Assembly (NCBI GenBank): GCA_963691705.1
Contig: OY829544.1
Coordinates: 379,501-443,500 of the forward strand
DNA length: 64,000 nucleotides
Origin: Viola odorata
Taxonomy: Eukaryota; Streptophyta; Magnoliopsida; Malpighiales; Violaceae
Reading direction: 5' to 3'
Shown in pieces: positions 22,577 through 33,386 of the stretch. The translations under genes and the position numbers were made by a program. A model generated the notes under the pieces. The model did not search any database and was not told the DNA's origin. It saw only the letters and a program-made list of their open reading frames with translations. Each line of letters starts with the position of its first letter. The stretch's first letter is position 1.

Positions 22577-24052
22577 ATGGTTTTCTCCACTGGAATTTCT
22601 ACACCACCCGCTCTTTTCTCCTCAAGAAACCGCCCAAGTTTTCATCTTTTAAAACATTGTCTCCCAATTCGTTGTTCTTCGTCTTCTGTATCAATCTCAA
22701 GCCGATCAGCACCGACCCAGTTCGATCTAAAGACGTATTGGACAGATTTGATGGCAGAGATCAATCGGAAGTTAGACGAGGCTGTTCCGATTCAGTACCC
22801 GGAGCAGATCTATAAGGCGATGAGGTATTCTGTCCTCGCTAAAGGAGCCAAGCGCTCCCCACCTGTCATGTGCGTCGCTGCGTGTGAGCTCTTTGGTGGT
22901 AACCGCCTCGCCGCCTTTCCTACTGCGTGCGCTCTTGAAATGGTTATTAATTAATTAAACTTCCTTCCTTTCTTCTTTTTTTTTTTTTTTGGATTGTTTA
23001 ATTAGGGAGCATTTGTTTGATATCATGTTGTTGGTGCAAGTAATAATGCCTCATTTTATGTTTCTAGATGAGTTCGTTCTGATTATGCCTGGTTTGCCAA
23101 ATTTGAGAAATTGAGGTTTTAGACAGTAAAGGATATGTAAATTGAAATGCTGCTACTGGAGGCCAAATGCTAGTGCCTTTTGTACAGGGATGATATATTT
23201 ATATTTAATTTTTTTGATGTGGATGGCCAATTCCGTAAATTGTTTCTATAGGAAAAGCAATAGGAAGGGTTTTGGATTTTTCAATAGACTAGATAAGTGA
23301 AGTGAAACAAGTGTATTGGAAAACTTTTCTTGGAGAAGTTTCTATATGGCTACTGTAGTTGAATCTGATATCATGAATCATAACAGGTACATGCTGCTTC
23401 ATTGATCCATGATGACCTTCCCTGCATGGATGATTCCTCATCACGCAGAGGTCAACCTTCAAATCACGTGGTCTCTGGTGTTGACATGGCTATCCTAGCT
23501 GGGGATGCACTTTTCCCTCTTGGCTTCCAACACATTGTCTCCCACACACCTACAGACCTTGTTCCAGAGTCGCTTCTCCTCCGTGTGATTGCTGAGATTG
23601 CTCGTTCAGTGGGGTCCACAGGCATGGCTGCTGGTCAGTTCCTCGACCTTGAAGGTGGCTCAAGTTCTGTTGAATTTGTTCAAGAGAAGAAGTATGGTGA
23701 AATGGGCGAGTGCTCTGCAGTATGTGGGGGGTTATTGGCTGGTGCCACGGATGATGAGATACAACGTTTGAGGAGATACGGAAGAGCTGTTGGTGTTTTA
23801 TATCAAGTGGTGAATGATGTGTTGGAATCAAAACAGAAGGGTGGGGAAGATGAAGAGAATGGCACGAAGAAAGGGAAAAGTTATGCTCGTGTGTATGGGG
23901 TTGAGAAGGCCACCGAGCTGGCAGAGGAGCTAAGAGCCAAGGCTAAAGGAGAATTAGATGGGTTTGAGAGATACGGCGACAATGTGTTGCCACTTTATAG
24001 TTTTGTGGATTATGCTGCTGAAAGAAACTTCGATGTTGTTGAGTCAAGTTAG
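22577..24052 (+). CDS. GGR: Chloroplast GGPP synthase small subunit, type II
   Basis: Two exons, 22577-22942 and 23387-24052, join cleanly after EM and before VHAASLIHDD to give 343 residues. The first 45 or so residues are Ser-rich with few acids and look like a plastid transit peptide. The protein has the prenyltransferase fold with the first Asp-rich motif (DDLPCMDD). The second is degenerate (YQVVNDVLE instead of DDxxD), as in the non-catalytic small subunits. Two CxxxC motifs, CVAAC and CSAVC, are the interaction motifs of this subfamily. Known members bind catalytic GGPPS and steer product toward GPP or GGPP for chlorophyll, carotenoid, tocopherol and monoterpene synthesis. The ATG at 22577 was chosen because it starts the transit peptide. 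Confidence 0.92.
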
Positions 24053-24184
24053 TAATAAGGCTCTACCGCGTTTGTTGCTGCAGTATATGTTTTAGATTTA
24101 GCATAGTTTAGGGCTTAAATGAAACAAAGAATGAAGGCGTTTGGTATTTCAATTAAGATTTTAACGGCACTTCATGCATGGACT

Positions 24185-24732
24185 CAGAGGCGGAGCCTCG
24201 TTAGGACCAGAGGGGGCTACAGCCCCCCCAAGTTTTTCAAATTACTTGCTTTAGCCCTTGTCCAGCCTATGCCTCAGTTTTTGCCTCAGCCCAATAGCCC
24301 CTCCAAATTTTTAAACTTTTCAAAAAAACCCACTCTGTTCTCAATTTATCATAGCTTATTTACTTTTTTATTTTTCTAAATTGAAAAATTTAATACGTTT
24401 GATCAATTATTAATTTACTTTCACAACAATTAAAATAATAATGAATTACTTTGATATATTTCTAATAATTTTACTAATTATATCCAATCACGTATATTGT
24501 ATGATTGGATATAATATTGTATGAATTCTAATATATAATTAATTTTTTTCTTTATTGTCTTTTTATTTATCTTTTTGTTAAATTTATCTAAATATTTGTT
24601 ATTTAGTAACGGATACAAATACTTTTAATCAATTTTTTTTTAGTATTTTAAAAGAACACTTTTCTTGAGTACAAATTCTCAATCCGTCACTAATCTCGCC
24701 CCCCTAAACATCGAGGCCAGGCTCCGCCACTG
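24185..24732. mobile_element. Short hAT element with 8-bp target duplication
   Basis: The element starts CAGAGGCGGAGCC and ends GGCTCCGCCACTG, near-perfect hAT-type inverted ends. It is flanked by the perfect 8-bp duplication CATGGACT (24177-24184 and 24733-24740). 548 bp, AT-rich interior, no transposase. It lies about 130 bp after the GGR stop codon, probably in or next to its 3' UTR. Confidence 0.92.
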
Positions 24733-25457
24733 CATGGACTACGACAATGATGATCGAACTACGGCAACAAACATTGTGTCGTTGAAGATGTTAATTTGAC
24801 ACTAGTATAAATTAGTTATTGTAGTCTTTAGTGTGCCTGGAAACAGATTATAAGCAGCACTTATAAATTAGCTTAGCTATCAATATCAATTGAAGACAAC
24901 CTACTCTGCACTCGATTGAATCTTTTGCTTGTGAATCAAACTACAGGCCATTTAGCCAATAGACGTGTATTTTAATGATTTTGTGTTGGTGATGAAGTAC
25001 TAATAAGGTTTAGGGTTTAAATCTCACTTCCATATGTAAAAAAAAACTATAGGTCATTTAGGGTGCTCTTTGGGTTGTGGTTGAATGTGTGGTGTGAGTT
25101 TATAAGAGGCAATTATGAAAATCTGTGTTTGGTAAAGCTCTCTGCAGAGTAGTGATTTTGTTTTCTCTACACGTCTAGTGAGTTTGCTGAAAAGTATTTT
25201 CAACACGCGCATCGTTGGGCTTATCCTCAACCCTGGGCTAGGTTTTAGTTTGGGCTTAAAAGATTCAAGCCGGCTTAGTGTAAGCCCAAAACTGACTCGG
25301 TACATGAAGTAAGGGACAGGTTGGACGATGGCTTTTGTCAAACATTCAATCCAACGGCCAACGGACCAACATCCGAAATCAACATCACAGGATATAGAGC
25401 GAGAGGAGATAGTGATACGGTCCTTCATCTTTTCCAGATCAGTTGAAAAACAGAGAG
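24733..25457. other. Intergenic, upstream of the F-box/LRR gene
   Basis: No gene recognised. A minus-strand frame at 25054-25524 overlaps the first exon of the next gene and lacks any domain, so it is treated as a shadow. Confidence 0.4.
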
Positions 25458-28172
25458 ATGGCGAACAGCAGCGGAGCCACCGCAGAAGGAACCTTAGATG
25501 AGTTGCCGGCGACAGTACTGGCAACCATCATGACAAAGCTGGACGTGGGTTCGATCTGCTCCCTTGCTGCTACATGCAAGAGCTTCAGATCCTGCGCTTC
25601 TCATATGCTCACTTTCGTCCCCAACTTACATATCCTCGTATGTCTTTTTCCCTCTTTATTCTAGGTGGATTCTATCAATTAATTTTGGTTATTTGACTTG
25701 GGTATTCGTATTTATTGACTTAGGATGTTGCGCCACCCATTGATTTGTTGGCGCCTCTTCTGCCGCCTAATCCTTATCTCAAAAGCTTGAAGCTTAATTG
25801 TGGTCAGCTTGGTGATAATTCTCTTCATCTCTTAGCTCGGCCTCCGTTGCAAGAACTATGTCTGTATAACTGCTCGGATTTTACCGGTAAACTGCTGTCA
25901 GAGATTGGAGGAAAATGCAAAGATTTGAGGTAAACTTTAGTTGAATGCTATATCAATGTGTTCATATTGCGATTTTGGATGTGTGTACCTTGGATTAGTG
26001 TTGTTATGTTGCTTTTTTCGTTTCATAGGTCTCTGTACTTGGGTTCTGTGGCTGAAAAAAGAGGGCGGTCTATTCATATATCTGATCTCGAGGAGTTACT
26101 CCGTGGATGCAGACGATTAGAAGTAAGTTAAGTACAGTAGTATATATGCAATAATGTTATTGAATTGCTGACAAAACTTTACCGGCATCTAACCTAGGGA
26201 CTTGAATGCATTTGAATGGCTATTTATGGATTTCAGTGAGTCATGACAGGATTTAGTTTCCGTACATGGGTCACTCTCCCTCAGGACAGAAAAAGTTCAT
26301 AATCTTTTTAAAAATGTATTGCCTTTTAAATGTTCAGGACTCGTGTCGGTATCTTTTATTTTCTTATCGGCATTGCTTTCGGTGGAAGTATCTGCTCTGT
26401 TATTGGTAATTCACATTACAATTTAATTATGATTCTTTGATATAGTTGAAATTCATATGATAGAAGCTTCCTGAACTGTTAGATAATGTGTTCAATGATG
26501 GACCAAAGAAGAGGATGAATCCACGTAGACAAGCATACCTAGATTGACGCTAAAGCATAATCAATTTAACTATAATGAATGCTTTCCATTTGTATGTTTC
26601 TTATCAAACAGTTTTGCCTTGAGCTTCTATTTCATTTTGGTAACCATATGATACAAGCCGTCTGATACTTTTTCTTCTGTCCCCTAATAGGCACTGATCT
26701 TGATGTTCGATACCTCCTTATTCCTTCGTCATAATTTTTCCCGAGTTTGGGCTTTGGCTTCAGAAAAACTCTGTTCACTTGAGATAGGCTATGTCTCTTC
26801 TGTGATGGTAACTGAAATGCTTAGCCCTGCTGTGGGACCCTATCAATCAACAAACAGTGTTCGGCCATCCATTTTGCCTGGCATTCACAAGTTGTGCATG
26901 TCAGTCGATTATATCACCGACACTGTGGTTGGCGTAATTTCAAAAGGTCTACCATTGTTAACGCATTTGGATCTTCGAGATGCCCCTCTTATTGAACCCA
27001 CAATTAACTTTGATCTCACCAACTCTGGACTTCAACAGATCAATCAGTATGGGAAACTCAAACACCTTTCATTGATTCGGAGCCAAGAATTCCTCATTAC
27101 ATATTTTAGACGAGTTAATGATCTAGGTATGCTCTTGATGGCTGACAAGTGTGAAAACATGGAAAGTATATGTCTCGGTGGCTTTTGTCGAGTTACTGAT
27201 TCAGGGTTCAAAACGATCTTGCATTCTTGCTCTAGCCTGTACAAGCTTAAGGTATCTTACGGGACCCATTTAACCGATCTAGTTTTTCATGATGTCTCGG
27301 CTACATCCCTTTCTTTGACTCATGTTAGCTTGAGATGGTGCAATCTTTTGACAAACCATGCTATAAAAAAATTGGCGTCAAACACACACCTTAAGGTTCT
27401 TGACTTGAGATATTGTAAGAGCTTGGGGGATGAAGCCTTAAGGGCTATCAGCACTCTTTATGAATTGAAGATTTTGCTAGTGGATGGTTCTGATATAACT
27501 GATTTGGGACTGTCATACTTAAGAGGAGGAGTTATAAGTTCACTTATTTCTTTGTCCTTGAGAGGGTGCAAGAGACTTACAGATAACTGTATCACAGCTT
27601 TATTTGAAGGTGCTTCAAAATTGGAGTTGCAGCAATTAGACCTATCAAATCTTCCTAACTTCTCTGATGATGGAGTTCTGTCACTTGTGAAAAGTCGGGT
27701 TCCAATTTCAGAGCTCCGAATGCGACAGTGTTCTCTAATAGGTGATAAATCAGTGATGGCGTTAGCTTCGATGCAGGGTGATGAGAACTGGTCTCATGGT
27801 AGTAGCTTGCGCTTGCTTGATCTATATAATTGTGGTGGCATTACACAACTGGCGTACCGATGGTTAAAGAAACCCTACTTTCCGAGGTTGAGGTGGTTGG
27901 GAGTGACAGGAAGTGTAAGTAGAGATATTGTGGATGCTTTGGCCAGGAATAGACCATTTCTACATGTGGCATGCCATGCTGAGGAGCTGGGGGTCGACCA
28001 GTGGGATAACTCTCATAACTTATATGTTCATGACTATGAGGAGGTGGATGAACTTGAACAGTGGCTAGTGGAAGGAGAGGGCCAAAATCATGAGGACATG
28101 ATGGAAGTTGAATTAGTCGATCCACACGTATTTATCTTGCAGGATTATGATTTTTTTCAAGGTTTACAGTGA
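25458..28172 (+). CDS. F-box/leucine-rich-repeat protein (At-B-like)
   Basis: Exons 25458-25637, 25724-25929, 26029-26122 and 26691-28172 join in frame to give 653 residues. An F-box occupies about residues 14-50 (LDELPATVLATIMTKL, then SICSLAATCKSFRSCA). The remainder is a series of LRRs of the cysteine-containing (AMN1-like) type, for example LTHVSLRWCNLLTNHAIKKL and LISLSLRGCKRLTDNCITAL. It should act as a substrate adaptor of an SCF ubiquitin ligase; the target is unknown. The acidic tail (HDYEEVDELEQWLVEGEG) is notable. The ATG at 25458 is the first that gives the F-box directly. Similarity to the Arabidopsis F-box protein At-B is from memory. Confidence 0.85.
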
Positions 28173-28639
28173 CAACTTCTGCAGAGCAAGCTCTACAAAA
28201 GTTAGTTGCGACTGTCCGACTGTTGTCTATATTCTGAACCCAAATCCTCTGGTCATTGGGTTGGAGTGGCTACGAGATCTTCAGCCCCCATGGGGTCTCC
28301 AATCTCGAGTGATGAGTGAATCCCAAGATGCATGCCAACGATTGAAAAGTCTTTCGACTTGGTCCTTACTGACCAGTGCGATTTCGATCATGTTTTTCTC
28401 CTCTCTTAAAATTTTAATTTGTTAGTTCTCTGCTTCTTCAACCTTGTCTTTTCAGCAAAATGTTGTTTTTTCTTGATAATTTTCTTCCTGCGTGTAATTT
28501 AGCTTTGTGATGTATGTTTTTTGTTCCTAATATAATCGCATGTAATGGACAAAAAAATCTTTGAACTTATAATGTGGTTGGTTGGCTTGCATTTACCATG
28601 TACAGTTTTATTGCTTCCCCTGAGAAGAAAGAAAAAACA
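28173..28639. other. 3' flank of the F-box/LRR gene
   Basis: Probable 3' UTR followed by spacer. A short frame at 28147-28425 overlaps the stop codon out of frame and has no support. Confidence 0.4.
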
Positions 28640-28735
28640 AGCTGGTGAGAGAAAGAATGCACCAGCTGGGAGCCGAACCCGGGTCTGTACCGTGGGATGA
28701 TGCTATTACTCCACTAAGACAAGTTGATTATTAAA
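28640..28735 (-). repeat. tRNA-derived SINE head
   Basis: On the minus strand a Pol III A-box-like TGTCTTAGTGGAGTAAT (about 28724-28708) is followed by a B-box-like GGGTTCGGCTCCC (about 28683-28671). Spacing is tRNA-like. The sequence does not fold into a full tRNA. Its 3' side runs into a T-rich tail near 28625. Boundaries are approximate. Confidence 0.5.
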
Positions 28736-28960
28736 TTATCTTAAAGAAATGCCTTTATTGGCTGCTCAAAAAGATAAATTAATTGAAATGAAAAAGAAAA
28801 AGAAAAAATAGCGTTGTATAGGTGCACGGCGGCATTGGGCTTTTTCTTTCAACTGGTATTTGCAAAAGATGGGCCCCGCTCATTGCGCTTTGGGATATTT
28901 TAAAAATTTACTAATCTACATATAACAACCTCTTTGATTGAACGATACTTGTGTAAGATA

Positions 28961-29080
28961 AAAAGTCGAGAATAATGTATAACTTTTTAATAGTGCAACC
29001 AAAACTAGTAATAAGCAATGAAAAGTCGAGAATAATGTATAACTTTTTAATGGTGCAACCAAGACTAGTAATAAGCAAAA
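28961..29080. repeat. Two-copy tandem repeat, 60-bp period
   Basis: 28961-29020 and 29021-29080 are nearly identical (differences at three or four positions), starting AAAAGTCGAGAATAATGTAT. The period is exactly 60 bp. No function is evident. Confidence 0.85.
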
Positions 29081-29392
29081 GATGAGACCTAAACTGGATT
29101 GAGCTCTTCTAATTTTCTCTTGAACATGACCAATCATGTTAGAGGAATTTGAACTGTTCAATAAAATTGAACGAATGAGATTAAAAATTCAAGTAATTAA
29201 TGAGTTGACCACTTATTGTGGTACTTTATTGCTAGGCAAACCCTGCACCACATGACCAATTAACGACCAAGTATGGCTGATATTTTTCCCGTGGTTTCGC
29301 TCTAGTTCTTTATTCACTCTTTTCTTTTTTTCCATGGTAAAAAAGAACACTTTCATTAAAAGTGCAAAAAATGTCTAAGTATCTAACTAAAC
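29081..29392. other. Spacer, nothing recognised
   Basis: AT-rich sequence between the tandem repeat and the hAT element. No gene or repeat structure seen. Confidence 0.4.
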
Positions 29393-29897
29393 TAATGTTT
29401 TAAAAATCGAATCGACCAAATGGTCAGATCGGAAAAATCGTGACCTAAAGAGATTTTGGTTCAGTTCAGTTATCTGACCGGACCTACAATCGAACTGAAA
29501 AAAACCGATCGATCTGACGGATTTTTACAAAACCGGCAGCTCGGTCGACCCGTTGTCGACCCAACTGTGTCGATGTTAAACCTAAACGACGTTGTTTTGC
29601 CAAACCAAAACGACATCGTTTTGTGTTTTTTTTTATATATATTTTTTCAATATGGAAAATTTGATAGGGCGACCCATTATAGACATTTAATTTTTGATCT
29701 ACTTGATATTTTATTTTGATATATTATAAAATGCTATATCCATTAGACAGAAAACCAGCCGGTTCAATTATCTAATATTGAACGGTTCGATGTGTGAACG
29801 ACCCAGAACGATCCAACGGGTCAATCCGGTCGAACTCTGGTTGAACTCGGTTCAAACTGGTCCAACAGTTCACTCCGGATCGGTTTTTAAAACACTG
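29393..29897. mobile_element. Short hAT-like element with 8-bp target duplication
   Basis: The left end TAATGTTTTAAAAATCG and the inverse of the right end (CAGTGTTTTAAAAACCG) match in 14 of 17 positions. The perfect 8-bp duplication AACTAAAC flanks it (29385-29392 and 29898-29905). 505 bp, no transposase. It contains ACGACGTTGTTTT and ACGACATCGTTTT motifs near 29585-29622, like those at 21795-21955. Confidence 0.82.
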
Positions 29898-30472
29898 AAC
29901 TAAACATTAATTGATGAAGGTGGAATCTGTTAGAAAGGGGACAGTTCATGAGAGACCCATATACAGCCTAGGTAAATGTTGTCAAGTGAATGTTTATGGT
30001 TGTCTTGGCTCTTGATTAATGCCATCTTATCCTCAATATCAAATGATGACTAACTAGAACGGTGACATTGTGGATGAGAATAGATCTCTCTCATGATCCC
30101 ATCCCATGGTTTCTTTTCATGCCATCCAACGGCTCGTGATCATCATTATGTTAATTTTGTTGGGTGCTAGACTAGAAATGGTTGCATTTAACATGGTGAC
30201 ACTGAAAGTTACAATAGTAAAAGTCAAAGACAAATAAAAGAGTTTTCTAGAGATTTAACCTTTTTTTCTTCTTAAATAAATCATGGTGTTCGTACTTGTA
30301 ATAATAGTTCATTAACTTGTTTATTATCATTATTTTTTATTTTTTATTTTTATTATAATGAGATCGACTTGAACTAATGCAATGATGACATATATATGTT
30401 GACATTGCAAGATATACACATTGCTTGTTTGCAGGAAAGAAAATTTAAATAACACCCAAAGACCAAGACTTT
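29898..30472. other. AT-rich spacer before the viral block
   Basis: No gene recognised. It ends in the TA microsatellite that borders the endogenous virus. Confidence 0.4.
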
Positions 30473-30493
30473 TATATATATATATATATATAT
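30473..30493. repeat. (TA)n tract at left border of viral block
   Basis: About ten TA units directly abut the first recognisable viral base. A second (TA)n tract marks the other border at 39917-39951. Confidence 0.9.
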
Positions 30494-30506
30494 TGGTAGC
30501 GGAGCA
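30494..30506 (+). other. Putative tRNA primer-binding site of the virus
   Basis: TGGTAGCGGAGCA differs at two positions from the usual initiator-tRNA-Met primer site TGGTATCAGAGC. It stands at the first base of the viral block and is followed by a noncoding leader that recurs at 36387 without the primer site. The copia element at 55558 has the same variant. Confidence 0.5.
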
Positions 30507-30844
30507 AGACGTTCTTGGAAAATCTGACAAAAGACTTGGACAGGCGTGGCAAGGGTATCCACAGAAGGAGTAAAGCCTGCTATAACCACGAACCCGCCAG
30601 GGTGAGTTAGATCTTTAAGTTATAATCTTGCTTTATTATCAATACCTTGTTTATGTTTAAAGAATTTTATTTTTATTGCATTTTATTGCTTATAATCGGG
30701 CTTATCTTTTAAAGGGAACTAATACTATTAAAACTGGAAACGTTTTCATAAATTGGTAAATCTTTTGCTATATCTCCCAAAAAACACTCTCTCACCATTG
30801 CGAATCATAAGTTAAAAAGAATCGAATACTTAGACCTCGAAATT

Positions 30845-31182
30845 TTGAAGGATAAGTATAAAGTACCTACAGAAGTAAGTGAAATTACTTGCAGAGTAGA
30901 TAAAAATTCAGAGCACAGACTCCACAGTTCTAACGCTCATCTAAACAGTCTAACAGACCTTATTATAAGTTTAGCAACTCGTTTAGACATAGAAAGAGAA
31001 AATATTCATAAACAGATAGAAAGTATTAAAGAATCAATAACAGAGAACAGTCGTTTTAAAAGTCTTATAGTAGAAAATCTAGATTTTATTAAACACCAGA
31101 ACGAATATATCCTCACAGAAAATAAAAGAGATAAAAGCATAAAACCAACAGAAGATTCACCAGAAATTTCTAGTTTAACCAA
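30845..31182 (+). pseudogene. Viral first ORF, fragment copy 1
   Basis: This frame is the same as the start of the frame at 36720-37142 and is broken at 31182, where the sequence switches to inverted movement-protein DNA. It encodes a Lys/Glu-rich, helical, Asn-poor stretch with no recognised domain. The first codon is TTG and no ATG lies nearby in frame, so the real start is unknown. Confidence 0.6.
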
Positions 31183-32075
31183 AACTTCTTCTGTTTTGAA
31201 ACCAGCTATTTCTTCCATTTCATTTATTTCTTCTGTTTCTTCATACATTTCTTCATATAATCCATACCCTATGCATTCTTCTATATTTTCATTTTCTGTG
31301 TCATATAGGGGGTTTTCTTCATTTTCTGTATCATATATTGGTTCTCCTAATTCTGCATTCATCATATTTATTTCTTGATCACTGTCCTCTTCTTTTGTTG
31401 GTTCTTTTTCTACATAATTATTAAATCTCATGCTATAGTTTCCGTCTTTATCTTCATAAATGACACTCTTTTCTGGTACTAATATTGTTTCGATAGTATC
31501 TGTGAACTTCTTTAGTGACCATTCTCGTCCTGCTAATTCTTCAGGATCTATCTTTACTGGATCTATCATTTTTATTCCACGACTTGCTAAGTTTTCTACT
31601 ATTCCTTCTATATTAATATTGTAATTCATACCAGATCTGTTACTAGCTTTTCCTAAGATTGCTATACTGATTACTAAATTATTTCCTTTGTAATCTTCAT
31701 ATCCTTTGGTATCTAGACCTATTTTTAGATTTTTTAAATCTTTAATATCTTTTAATATTGCAGGTGCACAGTAAAAGAGCGCACTATTCTGACTAAGATC
31801 TACTTCCATACCTGCTATGGTTGCTTTTTTAACATCTGTTTTCCATGATTTATCTAGAATTAGAACTAAAACTTTAGTTCCTAATGCTTTTCTTCCTAAT
31901 CCTTTGATACCTATTACTATCAGTCCTGTATGTGCAAATAATTTACCTGTTTTCTTTATTTTGTCAATCATTTCTGGGGTAAATAAGTCTATTGTTTCTG
32001 CCGTATCTACTACTCTAAGACTTTCTTCCCTATTACTCCTGATTAACGTTGTATTCATATTTAGAGGTCCTACTT
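31183..32075 (-). pseudogene. Viral movement protein fragment, inverted copy
   Basis: The minus strand carries the central movement-protein region (30K-superfamily type, as in caulimovirids), from GPLNMNTTLIRSNREE to the acidic region ending near AGFKTEEV. It matches 37383-38277 on the plus strand in inverted orientation over nearly 900 bp. It lacks the protein's N-terminus and C-terminus. Frames run through the junctions by chance, so the 369-residue open frame here is chimeric. Confidence 0.8.
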
Positions 32076-33386
32076 GATATAAGAATTGTAACAACAAATA
32101 TAGATTATAGTCCATTAGATAGAGAAGAATTCAGAAAACAAATCCCTGAAATGTTAAACCAAGGATTAATCAGAAGATCAGATAGTCCTCATAGAACAGC
32201 AGCCTTTATAGTTAGAAATCATAGTGAGATCAAAAGAGGAAAAGCCAGAATAGTCTATAATTATAAAAGATTAAATGATAACACAATAGATGATGCTTAT
32301 AACATTCCAAACAAAGACAGCCTAATAGGATTAATACAACAGAAAAAGATTTTTAGTAAATTTGATTTAAAATCAGGATATAATCAACTAAAGTTAGAAG
32401 AATGGTTTAAACAATGGACAGCGTTTACATGTTCAGAAGGACATTTCGAATGGAATGTTCTTTCGTTCGGACTAAAGAATGCACCAGCAGTATTTCAAAG
32501 ATTTATGGATTCTATATTCTTAGAATTCGATTTTTGCCTAGTATATATAGACGATATTTTAGTAGCCAGTAATAATATCAAAGAGCATGAAAATCATTTA
32601 AGACAGGTTTTTCAGAAAATAGAAGAACACAACATAGTAGTAAGTAAAAGAAAAATGGAATTATATAAAAGAAAAATATCCTTTCTAGGATTAGAAATAG
32701 GAAATGGAAAAATAGAATTACAGCCTCACATAGCAGAAACTATTCTAAAATTTCCAGAAAAATTAGAAGGTTTAAAACAGATACAAGCATTCTTAGGCAT
32801 ACTAAACTATGCTAGAAAATTTATTCCCAATTTAAGCAAATTGGTAGGACCCCTTTATAGTAAAACAGCAAAAAATGGACAAAGAAATTTTAACAAAGAA
32901 GATATAGAATTAGTAAAACAAATTAAAGATCAGGTTAAAAGAATTAAGCCATTAGAATTACCCTTAATAACAGATTATATTATCATCGAATGTGATGGTA
33001 GTAAAGAAGGATGGGGAGCAGTTATGATCTGCAAACCAAACAAATATTCAGAGAAAGAAACAGAAAAGATTGCCGCTTATGCCAGTGGTAATTTTAAAAC
33101 AGGACAAAATTGGACAAGCCTAGATTTTGAAATTCAAGCATTAATAAATGCTTTAGATAAATTTAAGATTCATCTACAGAATGAATTTACAGTCAGAACA
33201 GATTGTGAAGCAATAGTTAAGTTTCTAAAAAACGAAAATAGTAAAAAGATAAACAGAACAAGATGGGTAAATTTACAGAATTTAATACAAGGAAATGGAT
33301 ATAAAATCTGTTTCGAACATATAAAAGGAAAAAATAACAGTTTGGCAGATTTACTGTCTAGAAATATTGAAAAACTATTTAAATGA
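32076..33386 (+). pseudogene. Viral reverse transcriptase-RNase H, N-terminally truncated
   Basis: The frame is open to the TGA at 33384-33386. The RT core is complete in pattern: GLIRRSDSPHRTAAFIV, FSKFDLKSGYNQLKLEE, and the catalytic YIDDILVASNN. RNase H follows, with [12 protein letters not shown], a conserved E in [12 protein letters not shown] and TDCEAIVKF, ending in ADLLSRN. The upstream protease is absent because the segment begins at the junction at 32075. The enzyme would copy pregenomic RNA into DNA in the cytoplasm. The stop overlaps the next ORF's ATG (ATGA). Confidence 0.85.

Noticed and set aside
22411..22815. 134-residue ORF before GGR
   Set aside because: Overlaps GGR exon 1 in another frame; the GGR frame has clear family similarity.
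31006..32115. 369-residue minus-strand gene
   Set aside because: The frame crosses two junctions between viral segments, so only the middle part is a real movement-protein piece and the ends are chance translation.
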